NCBI GenBank assembly: GCA_024291935.2
Contig: CM044312.1
Coordinates: 747,501 to 811,500, forward strand
DNA: 64,000 nt
Source: Okapia johnstoni
Lineage: Eukaryota > Chordata > Mammalia > Artiodactyla > Giraffidae
Reading direction: 5' to 3'
The notes beneath the pieces were generated by a model. It saw only the letters and a list, made by a program, of their open reading frames with translations, searched no databases and was not told the origin of the DNA. This document shows positions 34,554-47,752 of this stretch, piece by piece. Within the stretch, counting starts at the first letter, position 1. Every line of letters begins with the position of its first letter. A program made the translations under genes and the position numbers.

Positions 34554-36857
34554 TTTTATTCTTTAGATCTCACGTATGAGAGACACCGCATCGTGGTTGT
34601 CTTTTCTGTCTGATTTATTTCACTAAGCATTATGTTCTCCAAGTCCATCCATGTTGTTGTAAATGGCAAAATTTTATCCTTTTAATATCTGGGTAACATT
34701 TCACTCTCTACATTGTACACGCCCCACATCTTTATCCGTCTGTCTGTCTGTGACACTTAGGATGCTCCCGTGTCTTGGCGGCTGTGAGTCGTGTTGCAGT
34801 GAATGCTGGGGTGTGTGTGTCTAAGTCGTGTTTTCATTTTCCTCAGGCAGAGAAAGAAGTAGGATCACTGAATCAGATATTAACTCTGTCTTTATTTGTT
34901 TGAGGAACCTCTGTACTGTTCTCCACAGTGTCTGAACAGACTTCCATTCCCACCAGCAGTGTAGGAGCGTTCCTTCTCCACACACTCGCCCACATTTGGT
35001 ATTTGTAGGCTTTTTTTTCAGACTGCCATTCTGACGGGGATAGGTTGCATCTCATTGTGGTTTTGAATTGTTTTCTCTGAATGTGTTGAGCTCTTTTCAT
35101 GTGCTTGTTGTCCAGCTGTGTGGCTTCTTTGGGAAAATGGCTGTTCAGACCTTCTGCTCATTGTTTAATTGAGTTGCTTGCTATTTTGATACTAAGTTAT
35201 ATGATTTGTTTATGTATTTGGGATATCAACCCGTTACTGGTTATATCATCTGCAGACGTTTTCTCCCGTTCAGTAGGTTGTCTTTTTGTTTTGTTAATGA
35301 TTTAGTCTTCTGTACAAAAGCTTTTAACTTTAATCAGATCCCACTTGTCTATGTTTGCTTTTATTTCCTTTGCCTTAGGAGACAGATCTGAGACATACTG
35401 CCGTGATTTATGTCGGAGACTGTTGTGCCTGTGTTCTTCTGATTTCTGGTCTCACACCTAAGTATTGAATCCATTTTGAGTCTCTTTTGCATATGGTATC
35501 AGAAAAGGTTCTAATTTCACTCCTTTGCGTGAAGCCGTCCCGTGTTGCCAGCACCACCTGCTGGAGAGACTGTCATTTCTCCACGGTGTATCCTTGCCTC
35601 CTTCGTCATAGATTAATTGACCATAAGTATCAGGTTATTTCTGGGCTTTGTGTCATTCCATTGATCTGTGTGTCTGGTTTGTGCCAGTACCATGCTGCTT
35701 TGACTACTGTAGCTTTGTAGTATAGTCTGAAGTTAGCATGATACTAGCAACTGTGTTCTTCCTTATCAAGGTTGCTTTGGCTATTCAGGGTCTTTTGTGT
35801 TTCTATATGAATTTTAGACATTTTTGGCCTAGTTTTGTGAAAAATAGTATTGGTATTTTGCTAGGGACTGCATCGAATCTGTAGGTTGTCTTGGGTATTA
35901 TGGTCATTTTCACAATGTTAAGCCTCCCAATTCATGAGCACAGCGTATCTTTCCATCTACCTGTGTTGTCTTCAGCTTCTTCCATCAATGTCTTAAAAGT
36001 TTCCTGAGTAAGATCTTTTATATCCTTAGGTAAGTTTTTCCCTGGGTAATTTATTTTTCGGATGTGGTTGTAAGTGGGATGTTTCCTTGATTTCTCTTTC
36101 TGATAGTTCATTGTTTGTGTATAGAAATGGAGCAGATTTCTGTATATTAATTTTGTGTCCTGCAGCTTTACTGAATTCATTGATGAGCCCTAGTATTTTT
36201 TTTTTGGTGGCATCTTTAGAATTATCTGTGTACGGTATCATGTTATCTGCAAACACTGACAGTTTTACATCTTCTTGCCAGTTTGGATTTTTTTAATTTG
36301 TTAATGTTGTCTGACTGCTGTGGCCAGGACTTCCAAAACTGTGTTGAATAAAAGTGGTGTGAGTGGGTATCCTTGTCTTGTTCCTGATCTTAGAGGAAAT
36401 GCTTAGTTTTTCATCCTTGAGTATGACATTAGTGATTATCTTAAATGGCCTTGATTATGTGAGATATATTCCCTTTATGTTCACATTTGGGAAAGTTTTT
36501 TTTTTATCATAAATAGATGTAAATATTGAATTTTGTCAGAAGCCCTTTCTGCATCTATTGAGATTATCATATGGTTTTTATTCTTCAGTTTGTTGACATG
36601 GATTGATTTGAAGATACTGAAAAATCCTTATGTTTCTGGTATAAATCTCACTTGACCATGGTGTATGATTCTTTAAATGTATTGTTGGCTTTGGTTTGCT
36701 AAGATTTTGTTGATGATATTTGCATCTGAATTCATCATTTATATGGGCCTGTAATTTTCTTTTTTGTATATCTTTGTCTGGTTTTGATATCAGGGTGGTG
36801 CTCGTCCCAGAATAAGTTTGGAAACATTCTTCCCTCTGTAATTTTGTAGAATAGTTT

Positions 36858-37136
36858 GCTGCTGCTGCTCCTGCTAAGTCGCTTCAGTCGTGTCAGACTC
36901 TGTGCGACCCCATAGACGGCAGCCCATCAGGCTCTGCCATCCCCGGGATTCTCCAGGCAAGAATACTGGAGTGGGTTGCAATTTCCTTCTCCAGTGCATG
37001 AAAGTGAAAAGTGAAAGTGAAGTCGCTCAGCCATGTCCAACTCTTAGCGACCCCAGGGACTGCAGCCTATGAGGCTCCTCCATCCATGGGATTTTCCAGG
37101 GAAGAGTACTGCAGTGGGGTGCCATTGCCTTCTCCG
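36858..37136 (-). mobile_element. Bov-A2 SINE (reverse) with target-site duplication
   Basis: Dimeric Bov-A2 starting gctgctgctgctcctgctaa gtcgcttcagtcgtg, with two Bov-A units joined by catgaaagtgaaaagtgaaa. It is flanked by perfect 9-bp direct repeats gaatagttt (36849-36857 and 37137-37145) in L1 sequence, so the insertion boundaries are exact. Confidence 0.95.
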
Positions 37137-39740
37137 GAATAGTTTAAGGAGAGGCATTAACTCATCTGTTGGGTAGAATTCACCTATGAAACTATCTGGT
37201 CCTGGATTTTTGTTTGTTGGGAGTTTTTTAAAGTAACTGATTCAGTCTCATCACTGATAATTGGTCTGTTCATACTTTCTCTTCTCCCTGGTTCAGTTTT
37301 GGAAGCTTGCACATTTCTCGGGATTTTTCCGTCTCTTCTGGGCTGTCCCTCCTGTTGGCACACAGTTGTTTGTTTCTCTTGTGACCCTCTGTGTGTCCAT
37401 GGCGTAGGTTGCACCTTCTGCTTTCCTAGTTCTGATTTTATTATTCATTCTTCTTTTTCTAGTTCCTTGAGGTGTGATGCTGTGTTGTTTGTTTGAGGTT
37501 TTTCTTGTTTCCTGAGACGGGCTTTATCACTCTCAGCTCCCCTTTTAGAATTGCTTTCGCTGTGTCTCACGGGCTTTGGCTCATGATGCTCTGTGCTCGT
37601 TCGTCTCTAGGTGTTCGTCATTCTCTCTGATTTCTTCAGTGATTCGTGGGTTGTTTCGTAGCACATTATTTAGTCCCCATGTGTTTGAGTTTTTCGAAGT
37701 TTTTTTCTGATAGTTGATTTCTAGTCTCACAGCATTGTGGTCAGAAAAGATGACAGATATGGTTTTAACCTTTTTAAATTTACGGAGACTTGTTTTATAG
37801 CCTGGCATGTTGTCTATCCTGGAGAATGTTGCATGTGCCGTTGAAAAGAATATGGATCTGGCTGCTTTCCGATGCAGTGCCCTTTATACGTCAGTCGACC
37901 TCATCGGTCTCACGTGCCATTTACGGCCCGTGTTTCCTTGCTGACTTTCTGTCTGGACGCTCTGTCCTTGGGTGTAAGTGGTGTTGAAGTCCCTCCTACT
38001 ACTGTGTCGCTGTCCATTTTTGCCTTTATGTCCGTTAACTTTGCCTTCACGTGCTCAGGTGCTCCTAGGTGGCCGCATGTGTATCTACAGTTGTTACGTC
38101 TTCTTGGATTGATCATCTGCTCATTTTGGAGTGTCCTTTGTCTCTTTGGAACAGTCTTTGGTTTAAAGACCGTTTTGTCAGATATAAATATTGTCAGCCT
38201 GGTTTTCTTTTGATTCTATTTGCATGGAGTACCTTTCCCATCCCCGCACCTTCATCTCTGTGTGACTTTAAATGTGAAGTGGTCTCTTGTAGGCAGCTTG
38301 TATATGGGTCTTGCTTTTGGTTGGAGCATTTGGTCCATTCCCATTGAAGCAGTTGTTGCCATGCGTGCTTTTATCGCCGTGTTGATGACTGTTTGTGGTG
38401 CTGCTGTGCATTTTTGTTCCTTTCTTTTTCCGTTCTCTTGTGATTTGGTGATGGTGTTTAGTATTATGCTTGCATTCCTTTCTCTTTTTGTATATATGTA
38501 TCTATTACAGATTTTTGGTTTGCAGTTACCATGGGGTTTATATATAGCCAGCTATTTACATATGTGATTGTTTCGAGTTGCTACTTCTTAATTTCAAATA
38601 CATTGAACAATCCTGCGTCTGTGCTCTCTTCCCCTCATAATGGCTGTTCTTGATATCATATTTTTCATCTATTTATTTTGTTTATCCCTTAAGTACTTGT
38701 TGGGGATATAAGTGATTTTACTACTTTTGTCTTTAACCTTCCTACTGGCTTTTTGTGTGGATGATTTATTACCTTTACTGTATATTTGTCCTAATCAATG
38801 AACTTTTCCTTTCGTAATTATTGTATTTCTAGTTGTAACCTTTCCTTTTTCACTTAGAGAAGTGCCTTTATCATTTACTATAAAGCTGATTTAGTGATGC
38901 TGAATATTCTAGCTTTTTCTTGTCTGTAAAACTTTTAATCTCTCCATCAAATCTGAATGAGAACCTCGCCAAGTAGAGGATTGTTGATGGCAGATTTTTC
39001 CTTTTCATCATTTAAATATATGTGCCCCACGGTTCTGGTCTGCAGTTTCTGCTTCACGGTGAGCTGATAGCTGACGACAAGGCAGGTCCCTTGTATGTTG
39101 TTTGCTGCTTTTCTTTTGCTCCTTTTCATCTTTGGTTTTTGTCATGTAACATACAGTGTTTCTCGGTGTATTCCTGTTTGGTCTAATCCTGTTTGGGACT
39201 CTCTGTGCTTCCTGGACTTGGGTAACTGTTTCCTTTCCCAGGTTAGGGAAGTTTTGCAGCTATCATGTCTTCAAATATGTTCTCAGCCCTTTTCTCTCTG
39301 TCTTCCCCTTCTGGGACCTCTATAATGTGAATATGAATATGCATTGTGTTGCCCCAAAGTCTCTTAAATTGTCCTCATTTCTTTTCGTACTTTTTTCTTT
39401 TTTTCTGTTCAGCAGCAGTGATTTCCACGACTCTGTCTCCCAGTTCACTAATCCCTGCTTCTGAATGACGTAGTCTACTGTCGATTGCTTCTGGTGTATT
39501 TTCCATCTCAGTCATTGTATTCTTCATCTCTGTTTGGTCATTCTTGGTATTTTCTGACTCTTTGTTAAGAACTTCTGACTTCTCACTTTGTGTGTCCATT
39601 CTTCTCCTGAGTTCTTTGATCATCCTTATGATTTTACCCTGAGCTCTTTATCAGGTAGGAGGCCTATCTCTACTTCACTTAGTCCTTTTTCCTGGTATAT
39701 GGCAGGTTGCTTATGTTTCTTGACCTTTTGTCTTCACCAC

Positions 39741-40225
39741 CTTCTGTGAAAATCTGCAAAGTATTCTCCATCTTGACCAGATAATCAGAACTTTGCAGGA
39801 ACCCTCCGAGGACTCTGGGCCAGTGATGGCCACCCCAGGCACGGGCATCCAAGAGCCCACATTGTAGGGATGCCAGTAGGGATGCTAGGGAGGATGCACC
39901 ATCACTTGGGCTTAAATCCACGTAACTCCTGTCTTCACAGTGATGTTTCTGCAGTGAGGAAAAACAGAGAGAGGAAAGCAGTTTACTGAGAGGCCGTTTG
40001 TTGGCGCAAATGAGTCACGTTTGTCTCCCATCTCTGTGCCAGGTTGACTGGCCAGCCAGTTGCTTGTGTGCCAGTTAGAAAGGATGGTATGTTCATACCT
40101 GGGGCGGACACAGTGCCTGTGGGCCTCGGGGGCCTTCTGTGTGAGGTCAGATTGCTGACCCTCGAGGGACCATGGGGCTGGGTCCCTCCCACCTTGCCTC
40201 GCCATCCATCTCCAGGCCCTGCTTT
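39741..40225. other. Unique or L1 5'-proximal sequence
   Basis: May include L1 5' UTR up to about 39900; the remainder is unique. No exon seen. Confidence 0.4.
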
Positions 40226-40227
40226 TT

Positions 40228-40360
40228 CTTGGCTTTATTAGGAAATCATTGACAAACAACATTAAAATATGTGATGGTTTGACATATGTATACATTGTAA
40301 ACTGTTCTCCAAATCAAGTTAATTAGCACTCCCGTGACCTCACATCGTTACCTCCTACAC
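40228..40360 (-). mobile_element. L1 3' terminal fragment (reverse)
   Basis: ggctttattaggaaatcatt, gacatatgtatacattgtaa and aagttaattagcactcccgt gacctcacat match the reverse complement of the common mammalian L1M-type 3' end, with the AATAAAGC-type terminus lying at the left. Confidence 0.65.
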
Positions 40361-40975
40361 TTTCCTTGGTGAGAATGCTTGCAGTCCACTCTCTCGTTAG
40401 CCCATTTCAAGGACATGACTCAGTGCGGTTAACCAGTCTGCATTGCATCCACAGAACACCCAGCCACTCACTCTTAGGACGGGGCCCCGGTGACCCCTGG
40501 GAGGGCTTTCCACAAGGACCTGGTGTCCAGATGAGGAGCGAGGGTAGCTGCCCGCACCCTGCCCTTTGCTTGGTTCCTGACTTGTTCCTCAATCACTGCC
40601 CGTACACTGTAATGTGAACTTAGGCAGAATTGAGGCAGGTGATTTGAGAAATGAGAAAAAGAACGCAAATTCTTCTGAGGCGCCTCAAACCCAAGCCCAA
40701 TCCAGATGTGGCCACCCCTCCAGGACGGCTTCTCCTCAGACCTGGACTCGCCATTCGAAAGCTCTGGAGCAACGCCAGTGCGGCCAGGAGACCTCTCTGG
40801 GTGCTGGTCTGGGTCTTTACCCAGCCAGAGGTCCGCCCCGTCCCCACTGGCTGCTGGGCGCTGACTCAGCTGGTTCTCAGGACCTTCCTTCTCCCTGACG
40901 CGAGGATGGCCTCTCTGTCTGATGTTCCTCGTTGGGAAAATCAACAGTGGATAATTATCATGACCTTTCTTCTCT
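40361..40975. other. Unique intron
   Basis: No exon, RNA gene or repeat that I can name. Confidence 0.5.
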
Positions 40976-41670
40976 AACAGGTTTAAGCCACACTTGTCAG
41001 GAGGCGCTGGCGTTCATCTGCAAATGCACCTTTCTGTAATTCTGAGGTGGAAAGTGCATTTCAAGAGACATCATCCCGCCCTTTGCTTTGGTGTTTGTTA
41101 ACATTATTAATCTGATTTAAGTGAAAATTATCCTTTATATTGCTTCCCACATATGTACATTTTTCCCTTTAAAATTGGGAGGTTATACCAAATGCTATGT
41201 TTTCCTTTCCTGCAAGGATGTGTGGGGCTGTTTTAACACAGATTAGTCCAAGTGCAATAGCAAAACTCTGTAGGTGGTGAAACTCAGTTATCATTTGTAT
41301 GATTAGTTTCACCTTGTAGCTGTGTCTCCGAAAATGCAATTAACAGTTTCATATTCAGCTTAGCCAGCTTTTATTTCTGCTGCGTGCTGTGCAACATTTG
41401 CATCATAAAAAAAACTAATTGGTAAACACAGTCTTGCCAGCTTCTCTGCAATCCACCCAATTCTCTTCACGTTAATTGGCTCAGCTTCAACACACACTGG
41501 ATGGAATTTCAAAGGCTGCTACAGATGAGAGAGCTTGCGAGCACTTGTGTTTCACAGAACTGACTCCAAGGAGACTGGGGGAAAGTATTTAAAATTAATG
41601 CCGAATACAGGCAACTTGTCCAGCCGTTGCCATGGAAACCATTTTGTCTGCTAATCTGATGGGGGGATGT
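40976..41670. promoter_or_regulatory. Strong candidate conserved enhancer-like element
   Basis: About 700 bp of repeat-free, AT-leaning sequence embedded in GC-rich intron. It has multiple homeodomain-like TAATT words (caattaacag, aaactaattgg, cacgttaattggctcag, aaaattaatg), a FOX-like ggtaaacaca, and an X-box-like GTTGCCATGGAAAC at 41626-41639, one mismatch from the palindromic RFX site GTTGCCATGGCAAC. Frames are short. The composition is typical of deeply conserved developmental noncoding elements, but I cannot test conservation here. Confidence 0.5.
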
Positions 41671-43200
41671 GTGTTTACTGGGGTTGGTCCCCAGTGACCT
41701 TCAGAGAGGAAGTGGGCTCCGAGGGCCCCCTGCCTTTGGCTGCCGAGGGAGGACCCTGGACCCCTGTGTATCTCTCAGAGGCGTCCTCTCTGCCCCAGCT
41801 CAGCCCGGGAGTGCACGGCCAGTCTGCACGCGCGTGACCCCAGGTAGCAGCGCTGCAGCGGAGACACATCCGTCCACACAGAGATGCGGCTCCCTGAGCA
41901 GGACTGTCGCTTGCTGTCCCCTCCTCTCCACGCCCCCCGTGAGCTTTCACGGAGTCAGATGGCGCCATAGAGATACGCTTGTGTTTTCTTTCTCGCAGAG
42001 AAATGCTGATGATTGACCAGAATAGACCAGGTCTTGAAAGCAGTTCTTACTCCTCGAGTGGGGGCCAGCCTGTGGGTCATGGGTGCTGTGTCTTCCGCGG
42101 AGGTTCACAGAGCCTGAGCGGCTGTGGCGAATGTCCACTCAGGGTGGTTCCCTGCAGCCCCGAGGCATTCAGCAGTGGCCTTAAAGTTAGACTCTTGTCT
42201 TCTCTGCTGTCCTGCCCTCCTTCCCGCCCCGTCCCTCCCCGTGGCTCCCCCACCTCCCCCCTGGTAGACCTAGACTCTGTGCTGCTGTGTCTTAATCGCC
42301 AGGATCTAAGGAGTAGATGTCTTCCCGGATGGTTTACCATGAGGACTGTCAGGCAATTGTAATAGACATATTTGTTGTTTGCTTTGAATTCACATCAACA
42401 GCTTTTTTGCTTCATTGCAGAAAAAAAGGAAGAAAGACTCCATATATTCAGCTTCCTTTCAAAGTGGATTCTAACATGTAGATGGGGAGTGAAGGGGCAT
42501 GGGTGGCGGAAGCCGATGCTGTCCCTGCTGTGGGCAGGTGAGAGTGGAAGGAAGTGTGAGATGGGGTCACAGTGCAGTGATGCAGAACCAGGAAGGATCC
42601 AGAGCGAGCACAGAGGGGTCTCCAGCGCCCGTGCTCCCCATCAGTGGTCAAAGGCCATGCCCCACCCCGTGTCTTCCAGAGACGCGACTCATGCTCCAGG
42701 CCTGTCCTCTCTCTCATTTGTCACAACTTTTCTATTGAATGCGTCTTTATTAATAGACTAGGAATTCACTCATGTTAGTATTTTAGGTTACAAACCAAAT
42801 GAGCAAATGAGGACAAGTGGAGAGAAGGTGACTGAAGCTGTTACGGTTTAGAGAAGCTCAAAGGTCAGCTGGACCGACACAAAGACAGGTGGGGCCAGAC
42901 TGGCATTAGGCCCTGCTTGTATAGACAGTTCAGCTGTGTGCCAGGCTCCCTGGGCATTTGGAGCTAGGATATTTTCTTTTGCTCTGTCCAGGCCTCCAAT
43001 TTCAGCTATCTACTTTTCTCTGTGGAATTTGGAAGATAAAAGGGGGGGGGGGGAGTAGAAAGGGAAAAATCTGAGAAGTTTTATTATATTAAAAATTAGG
43101 AAATGGAAGTAAGTTTTTTAATTTAAAAAAAGAGTTTTCATGAAAAACAGTAGCCTTGGCTCATTTTTTTCAGAACAAAAGGAAAGATAAATGAATATCA
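41671..43200. other. Unique intron
   Basis: GC-rich from 41671 to 42300, then mixed composition. A pure G run lies near 43044-43056. No exon or interspersed repeat recognised. Confidence 0.5.
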
Positions 43201-43211
43201 TAGAAGTATAC

Positions 43212-43795
43212 AATGCATGGATGGATGGATGGATGATGGATGATGGGTGGATGATGGGTGAATGGATGAGTTGGGGGGGTGGATGCATTGATGAATGGAT
43301 AGATGATGGATGGGTAGATGGATGGATGATGGGTGGGTGGGTGGATGGATGGGTAGACGGATGGATGATGGGTGGGTGGGTGGATGGATGGGTAGATGGA
43401 TGGATGATGGGTGGATGAATGGATGATGGGTGAGTGGGTGGATGGATGGTTTGATGAATGGATGGATGATGGATGGGTGGATGCATGATGGATGATCAAC
43501 AGATGGGTGGGTGGATGGATGGATGGATGATGGATGGATAGAGGATGGATGGATGGATGGTGGATGGATGGATGGTGGATGGATGGATGGATGATGGATG
43601 GATAAATGGATGATGGATGAGTGGGTGAATGGATGGTTTGATGGATGGGTGGATGCATGATGGATGAATGGATGGGTGGGTGGATGGATGGATGATGGAT
43701 GGATGATGGATAGATGATGGAAGGATGGATAGAAGAATGGGTGAGTGAATGGGTGGTAGATATATGGATGAATGGATGGAAGATGGCGGATGGAA
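43212..43795. repeat. Long (TGGA)n/(TGGG)n tetranucleotide array
   Basis: About 580 bp of tggatggatggatgatgg with regular single-base slips (gatgatgg) and ggtgggtggg interruptions. Open frames of 60-208 aa (His/Pro/Ser/Ile-rich on the minus strand) are array translations. Confidence 0.97.
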
Positions 43796-43799
43796 GGAG

Positions 43800-45220
43800 A
43801 ATATTCAGTGGGGGCTAATCTCACTAGAAATTGTGCCTAATGGATTGGTAGCTTGGCAACTTGCCTAATCTGCTCAGGAGCTGCCTGGCTGAGAGAGAAG
43901 GCACTGGTCTGTGATTCCAAAGTGGAATTCACGGTAGACTTTTCCTTCTAGAAGCAGGCCATTAAGGTGATGGGAACCATAGCGAGCTGGAGCATGAGTA
44001 ATAACATGAATTTTTCTCTTTTGGTTAAGTTTTTGGCAACCCCATGCGTTTCCTCCTGCATTTCCTCCTGTCCAGCAGAGCAGCTCTCCAGTGAGCGAGG
44101 ACAGATCCAGGTCTCCATTGTGAGCGTCGTGGCCTGCACACACGGGTGTTTGTGAGCAGTGCGCCCTCCAGACGGGCATGTCTTCCAGATCATTGCAGGC
44201 GGGCCCCCTGACTAAGTCCTGGCCAGTAGGTATCAGCCAGAGTATTCTGCACACATTCTCTGTTCCTCTCTCATTTCCTCTATCGCATTCCCGCTTCCAG
44301 AGTATAGATGTGATGGCCGGAACTGCTGCCACACCATGGTCCATGAGGCGACTCGGGAGCTGAGACCGCACAACAGAGAGCGAGTCAGGGAAAGGAGGAC
44401 CCGTGAGGTCGAGGCCCCGTATTAGCCCTGAATCGCCAAGTTCCCAGTTTACTGTGACAAACCTGCCGCATTGCGCTCTGGGCCAGCCCTGTCACACACC
44501 GCCAAAGTCAGCAACAGCAGCCGCTGACGCACATGGAACCCCCACCCCCACCCCACTCTGAGAGCTTGAGAGCTTCAAAAATCTCCCTTCTACCTGTGAA
44601 TTCTGGATTTTCTTCCGTGGAGATTTGTTACCCCTCACTTTAGAATTTTTCCGCTCTGATTTGCTAAATACCATAGGGTTTCTTCTTTGAAACATTGCTG
44701 CCTAGACTCTGTGCCTTGCTTGCGTCTGTTTCACCATGATTCACTTTACGTCCTCTGGGTATGACACTCAGTCCAGGCCTTTCTCTCCTCTCCCCTCACT
44801 CATCCACTCACACCAGCCAGATATTTTCAAACATCCTCTTGGTAAACAGTGTGTATCAAGCACTATGAAAAATACACAAAGGGATGAGCTGTGGGCCCTG
44901 CCCTGGGCTCCTACAACCTGTAGGAAAGATTCTAAAGGAAACAGATATCTAGTAATTATACAGTAAACGACTTCTACAAAGCAGAAATTGGAATGACTTT
45001 CATAACGATCTTGCATTCACCCTGAATCTGAAATTCTTGCCAAGTTATGAAATGGTTATTTTGAAATCTTATTGTTTCCTAAAAAGAATCAGAGGAGGAA
45101 AACGAAAGGAAAAAGAATTCTGCACTATGACTGGACTGAGAAAGAGCTGGAAAAGTAAAGCAGCCTTGTTATAAAATGTTAATAATTACCTATGACCAAC
45201 TAAGCCAACTAGACTTAAAA
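43800..45220. other. Unique intron with possible ancient repeats
   Basis: 43805-44420 has the feel of an ancient interspersed repeat (gatggccggaactgctgcc, acaccatggtccatgagg) that I cannot name. 44805-44965 is listed separately. The rest is unique. Confidence 0.4.
44805..44965 (+). mobile_element. Possible L2-type ancient repeat
   Basis: gtgtgtatcaagcactatga, gatgagctgtgggccctgcc and ctcctacaacctgtagg resemble the common mammalian L2 stretch (tgtgccaggcactgtgct, ccctgccctcaaggagctta). Heavily diverged, low-confidence family call. Confidence 0.4.
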
Positions 45221-45224
45221 ACTA

Positions 45225-45530
45225 ATAATATTCTTTCACTTAGCGTTGTGTCCTCCAGGTTCATCTATGTCATCACAAATGGCAGAATTTCTTTCTTTTT
45301 TAAGGCTGAATAATATTCCATTGTATGTATACACATAATTTCTTTATCCACTCATCCATTGACATACAATTAGATACTTTCCACATCTTAGCTAGTATGA
45401 ATAATGGTGTGATGAGCATGGGCTGCAGAAGTCCCCTACAGATATGATTGTGTTTCCTTAGGACTGTCACCCGGAAGGAGAATTGCTGGCGGCTCCATTT
45501 TTAATTGTTTGAGGAGCCTTTGTGCTGTCA
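45225..45530 (-). mobile_element. L1 3' UTR fragment (reverse)
   Basis: tttcacttagcgttgtgtcc, ggctgaataatattccattg and tttatccactcatccattga match the L1 3' UTR/ORF2-end region in reverse. It is distinct from the next copy because it repeats the same part of the element. Confidence 0.85.
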
Positions 45531-46652
45531 GAATGGATCAGAAACACAGGGCCTTCAAATTTTAGATTCCACATATAAATATCATATGATATTTGTCTTT
45601 CTCTGGCTTGCTTCACTTAGTATGGTAATTTCTAGATCCATCTGTTTCTGTAAATGGCATTTTTCATTCTTTTTTATGGCTAAGTAGTATTCCATTGTAT
45701 AAATGCATCACATCTTCTTTATCTGTTCGTCTGTCCATGGACATTAAGGTTGTCTCCAATTCCTGGCAGTTGTAAATAGTGCTCAATGAACACAGGAAGG
45801 CAAGTATCTTTTCAAATTAGAGTTTTCTCTGGATATATGCCCAGGAATGGGATTGCTGGATCATATGAGAATTCTATTTTTAGCTTTTTAAGAAACCTCC
45901 ATATGATTCTTCATATTGGTTGCACCAATTTACATTCCCACCAATAGTACATGAAGGTAATCCTTTCTCCATACTCTCTTCAGCATCTGGTATTTACAGA
46001 TTTTTTGAAAATGGCCATTCTGTCTCATGTGAAATTGTAGTTTTGATTTGCTTTCTCTACTAATTAGCACCCCTTCATAGATCACGGCTTTGTCATGGCA
46101 AAAGGACTTGTGTGACCCAATGAAGCTCTGAGCCATGCCGTGCAGGGCCACCCAAGATAGATGGGTCATAGGGAAAAGCTCTGACGAAACGCTGTCTGCT
46201 GGAGGAGGGATGGCAAACCCCTCCAGTATTGCCGTGAGAACCCCAAGAACAGCATGAAAAGGCAAGAAGATATGACACCAGAAGGTGAACCCCCAAGCCG
46301 GACGGTGTGCGGCGTGCTCCTCGGGAAGAGCAGAGAGCAGTCCTTAATAGCTCCAGGAAGAGAGCAGCAGCCGGGCTGAGCGGAGATGAGGCCCAGTTGG
46401 GGATGTGTCTCGCGGTGCCATTAGAGTCCGACGCTGTAAGAACAGCACTGCATAGGGACCTGGGACGCCAGGCCCATGAGTCGGGGGAACTGGACGTGGT
46501 GAAGCAGGACATCGGCATCTTAGGAATCAGTGGACTAAGATGGACGGGAATGGGCAAATTTAATTCAGACAGCCGTTATCTCTACTACTGTGGGCAGGAA
46601 CCCCTTAGAGGAAACGGAGTGGCCGTCACAGTCAGCAGAGTCTGAAGTGCGG

Positions 46653-46750
46653 TTGCTGTCGCTCAGTCACCAAGTTCGCTCTCTCTCTTTGCGACTGTGG
46701 ACTGCAGCACGCCAGGCTGCCCTGTCCTTCACTGTCTCCTGGGATTGGCT
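46653..46750 (-). mobile_element. Short BovB-tail/Bov-A-type SINE fragment inside BovB
   Basis: ttgctgtcgctcagtcacca, then gactgcagcacgccaggctg ccctgtccttcac interrupt the BovB endonuclease. It is flanked by near-identical 9-mers, gaagtgcgg (46644-46652) and gaaacgcgg (46751-46759), consistent with a decayed target-site duplication. Confidence 0.75.
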
Positions 46751-47752
46751 GAAACGCGGCACTTGGGTGCAGTCTCATAAAGGACGATGATCTGAGTTCA
46801 TTTCCAAGGCAAACCACTCAACATCACAGGAACCCAAGTCTGTGCCCCAACCACCGATGACAAACAAGCTGACGTTGATCAGTTCTGTGAAGACCTACAA
46901 GACCTTCTAGAACTAACACCAAAAAAAGATGTCCTTTTCGTTATAGGGGATTGGAATGCAAAAGTAGGAAGTCAAGAGATACCCAGAATAACAGGCAAGT
47001 TTGGCCTTGGAGTACAAAAGGAGGCAAGGCAAAGGCTAACAGTTTTGTCAAGAGAATGCGCTGATCACAGCAAACACCCTTTTCCAGCAACATAAGAGAT
47101 GACTCTACACATGGAAATCTCCAGATGGTCAATACGGAAAGCAGATTGCTTATGTTCTTTGCAGCCAAAGCTGGAGAAGTTCTGTATAGTTTGCAAGAAC
47201 AAGACCTGGAGCTAACGGTGGCTCAGATCATGAGCTCCTTATTGAAAATTCAGGCTTAAATTGAAGGAAGTAGGGAAAACCACTAGGCCATTCAGGTATG
47301 ACCTAAATCAAATCCCTTATGATTATACAATGGAGGTGACAAATAGATTCAAGGAATTAGATGTGATAGACAGAGCGCCTGAAGAAACATGGACAGAAAT
47401 TCATCACATTGCACGGGAGGCACTGACCGAAACCACCCCAAAGAAAACGAAATGCAGGGGGGCGGAATGGTTGCCTGAGGAGGCTTCGCAAGTAGCTGAG
47501 AAAAGGAGCGGAAGGGTGGGGGCGGAGAGCAGAGCCTGGCAGGGCCGAGTTCCGAGGAAGAGCAAGGAGAGATACAAAGGCCTCAGGTGAACAGTGCGAA
47601 GAAGTAGAGGGAAACGGCAGAGTGGGAAAGACTAGAGATCTCAGGAAAGACTGGCGAGATAAGGGAACATTTCATGCAGGGATGGGCGCAATAAAGGACA
47701 GAGATGGTGAGGACCTCACAGACGCAGAAGAGATTAAGAAGAGGTGGCAAGA

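Larger units (their letters stand above)
31141..39740 (-). mobile_element. Near-full-length L1 LINE (reverse), broken by later insertions
   Basis: Reads 3' to 5' on the + strand. The 3' UTR (31141-31438) resumes at 34557 (agatctcacgtatgagagac), then come ORF2 and ORF1. Minus-strand translations show ORF2 RT remnants (FADN in place of FADD near 36250, then KAAGHKINIQKSAPFLYTNN) and ORF1 (NTMHIHIHIIEVPEGEDRE near 39300; coiled coil with ISELGDRVVEITAAEQKK at 39375-39623; EKGLSEVEIGLLPD near 39690). Segments are 31141-31438, 34557-36857 and 37137-39740. Stops, frameshifts and the altered RT box make it non-functional. The exact 5' end beyond 39740 is uncertain. Confidence 0.88.

Noticed and set aside
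43118..43824. His/Pro/Ser/Ile-rich open frames
   Set aside because: Readings of the TGGA tetranucleotide array.
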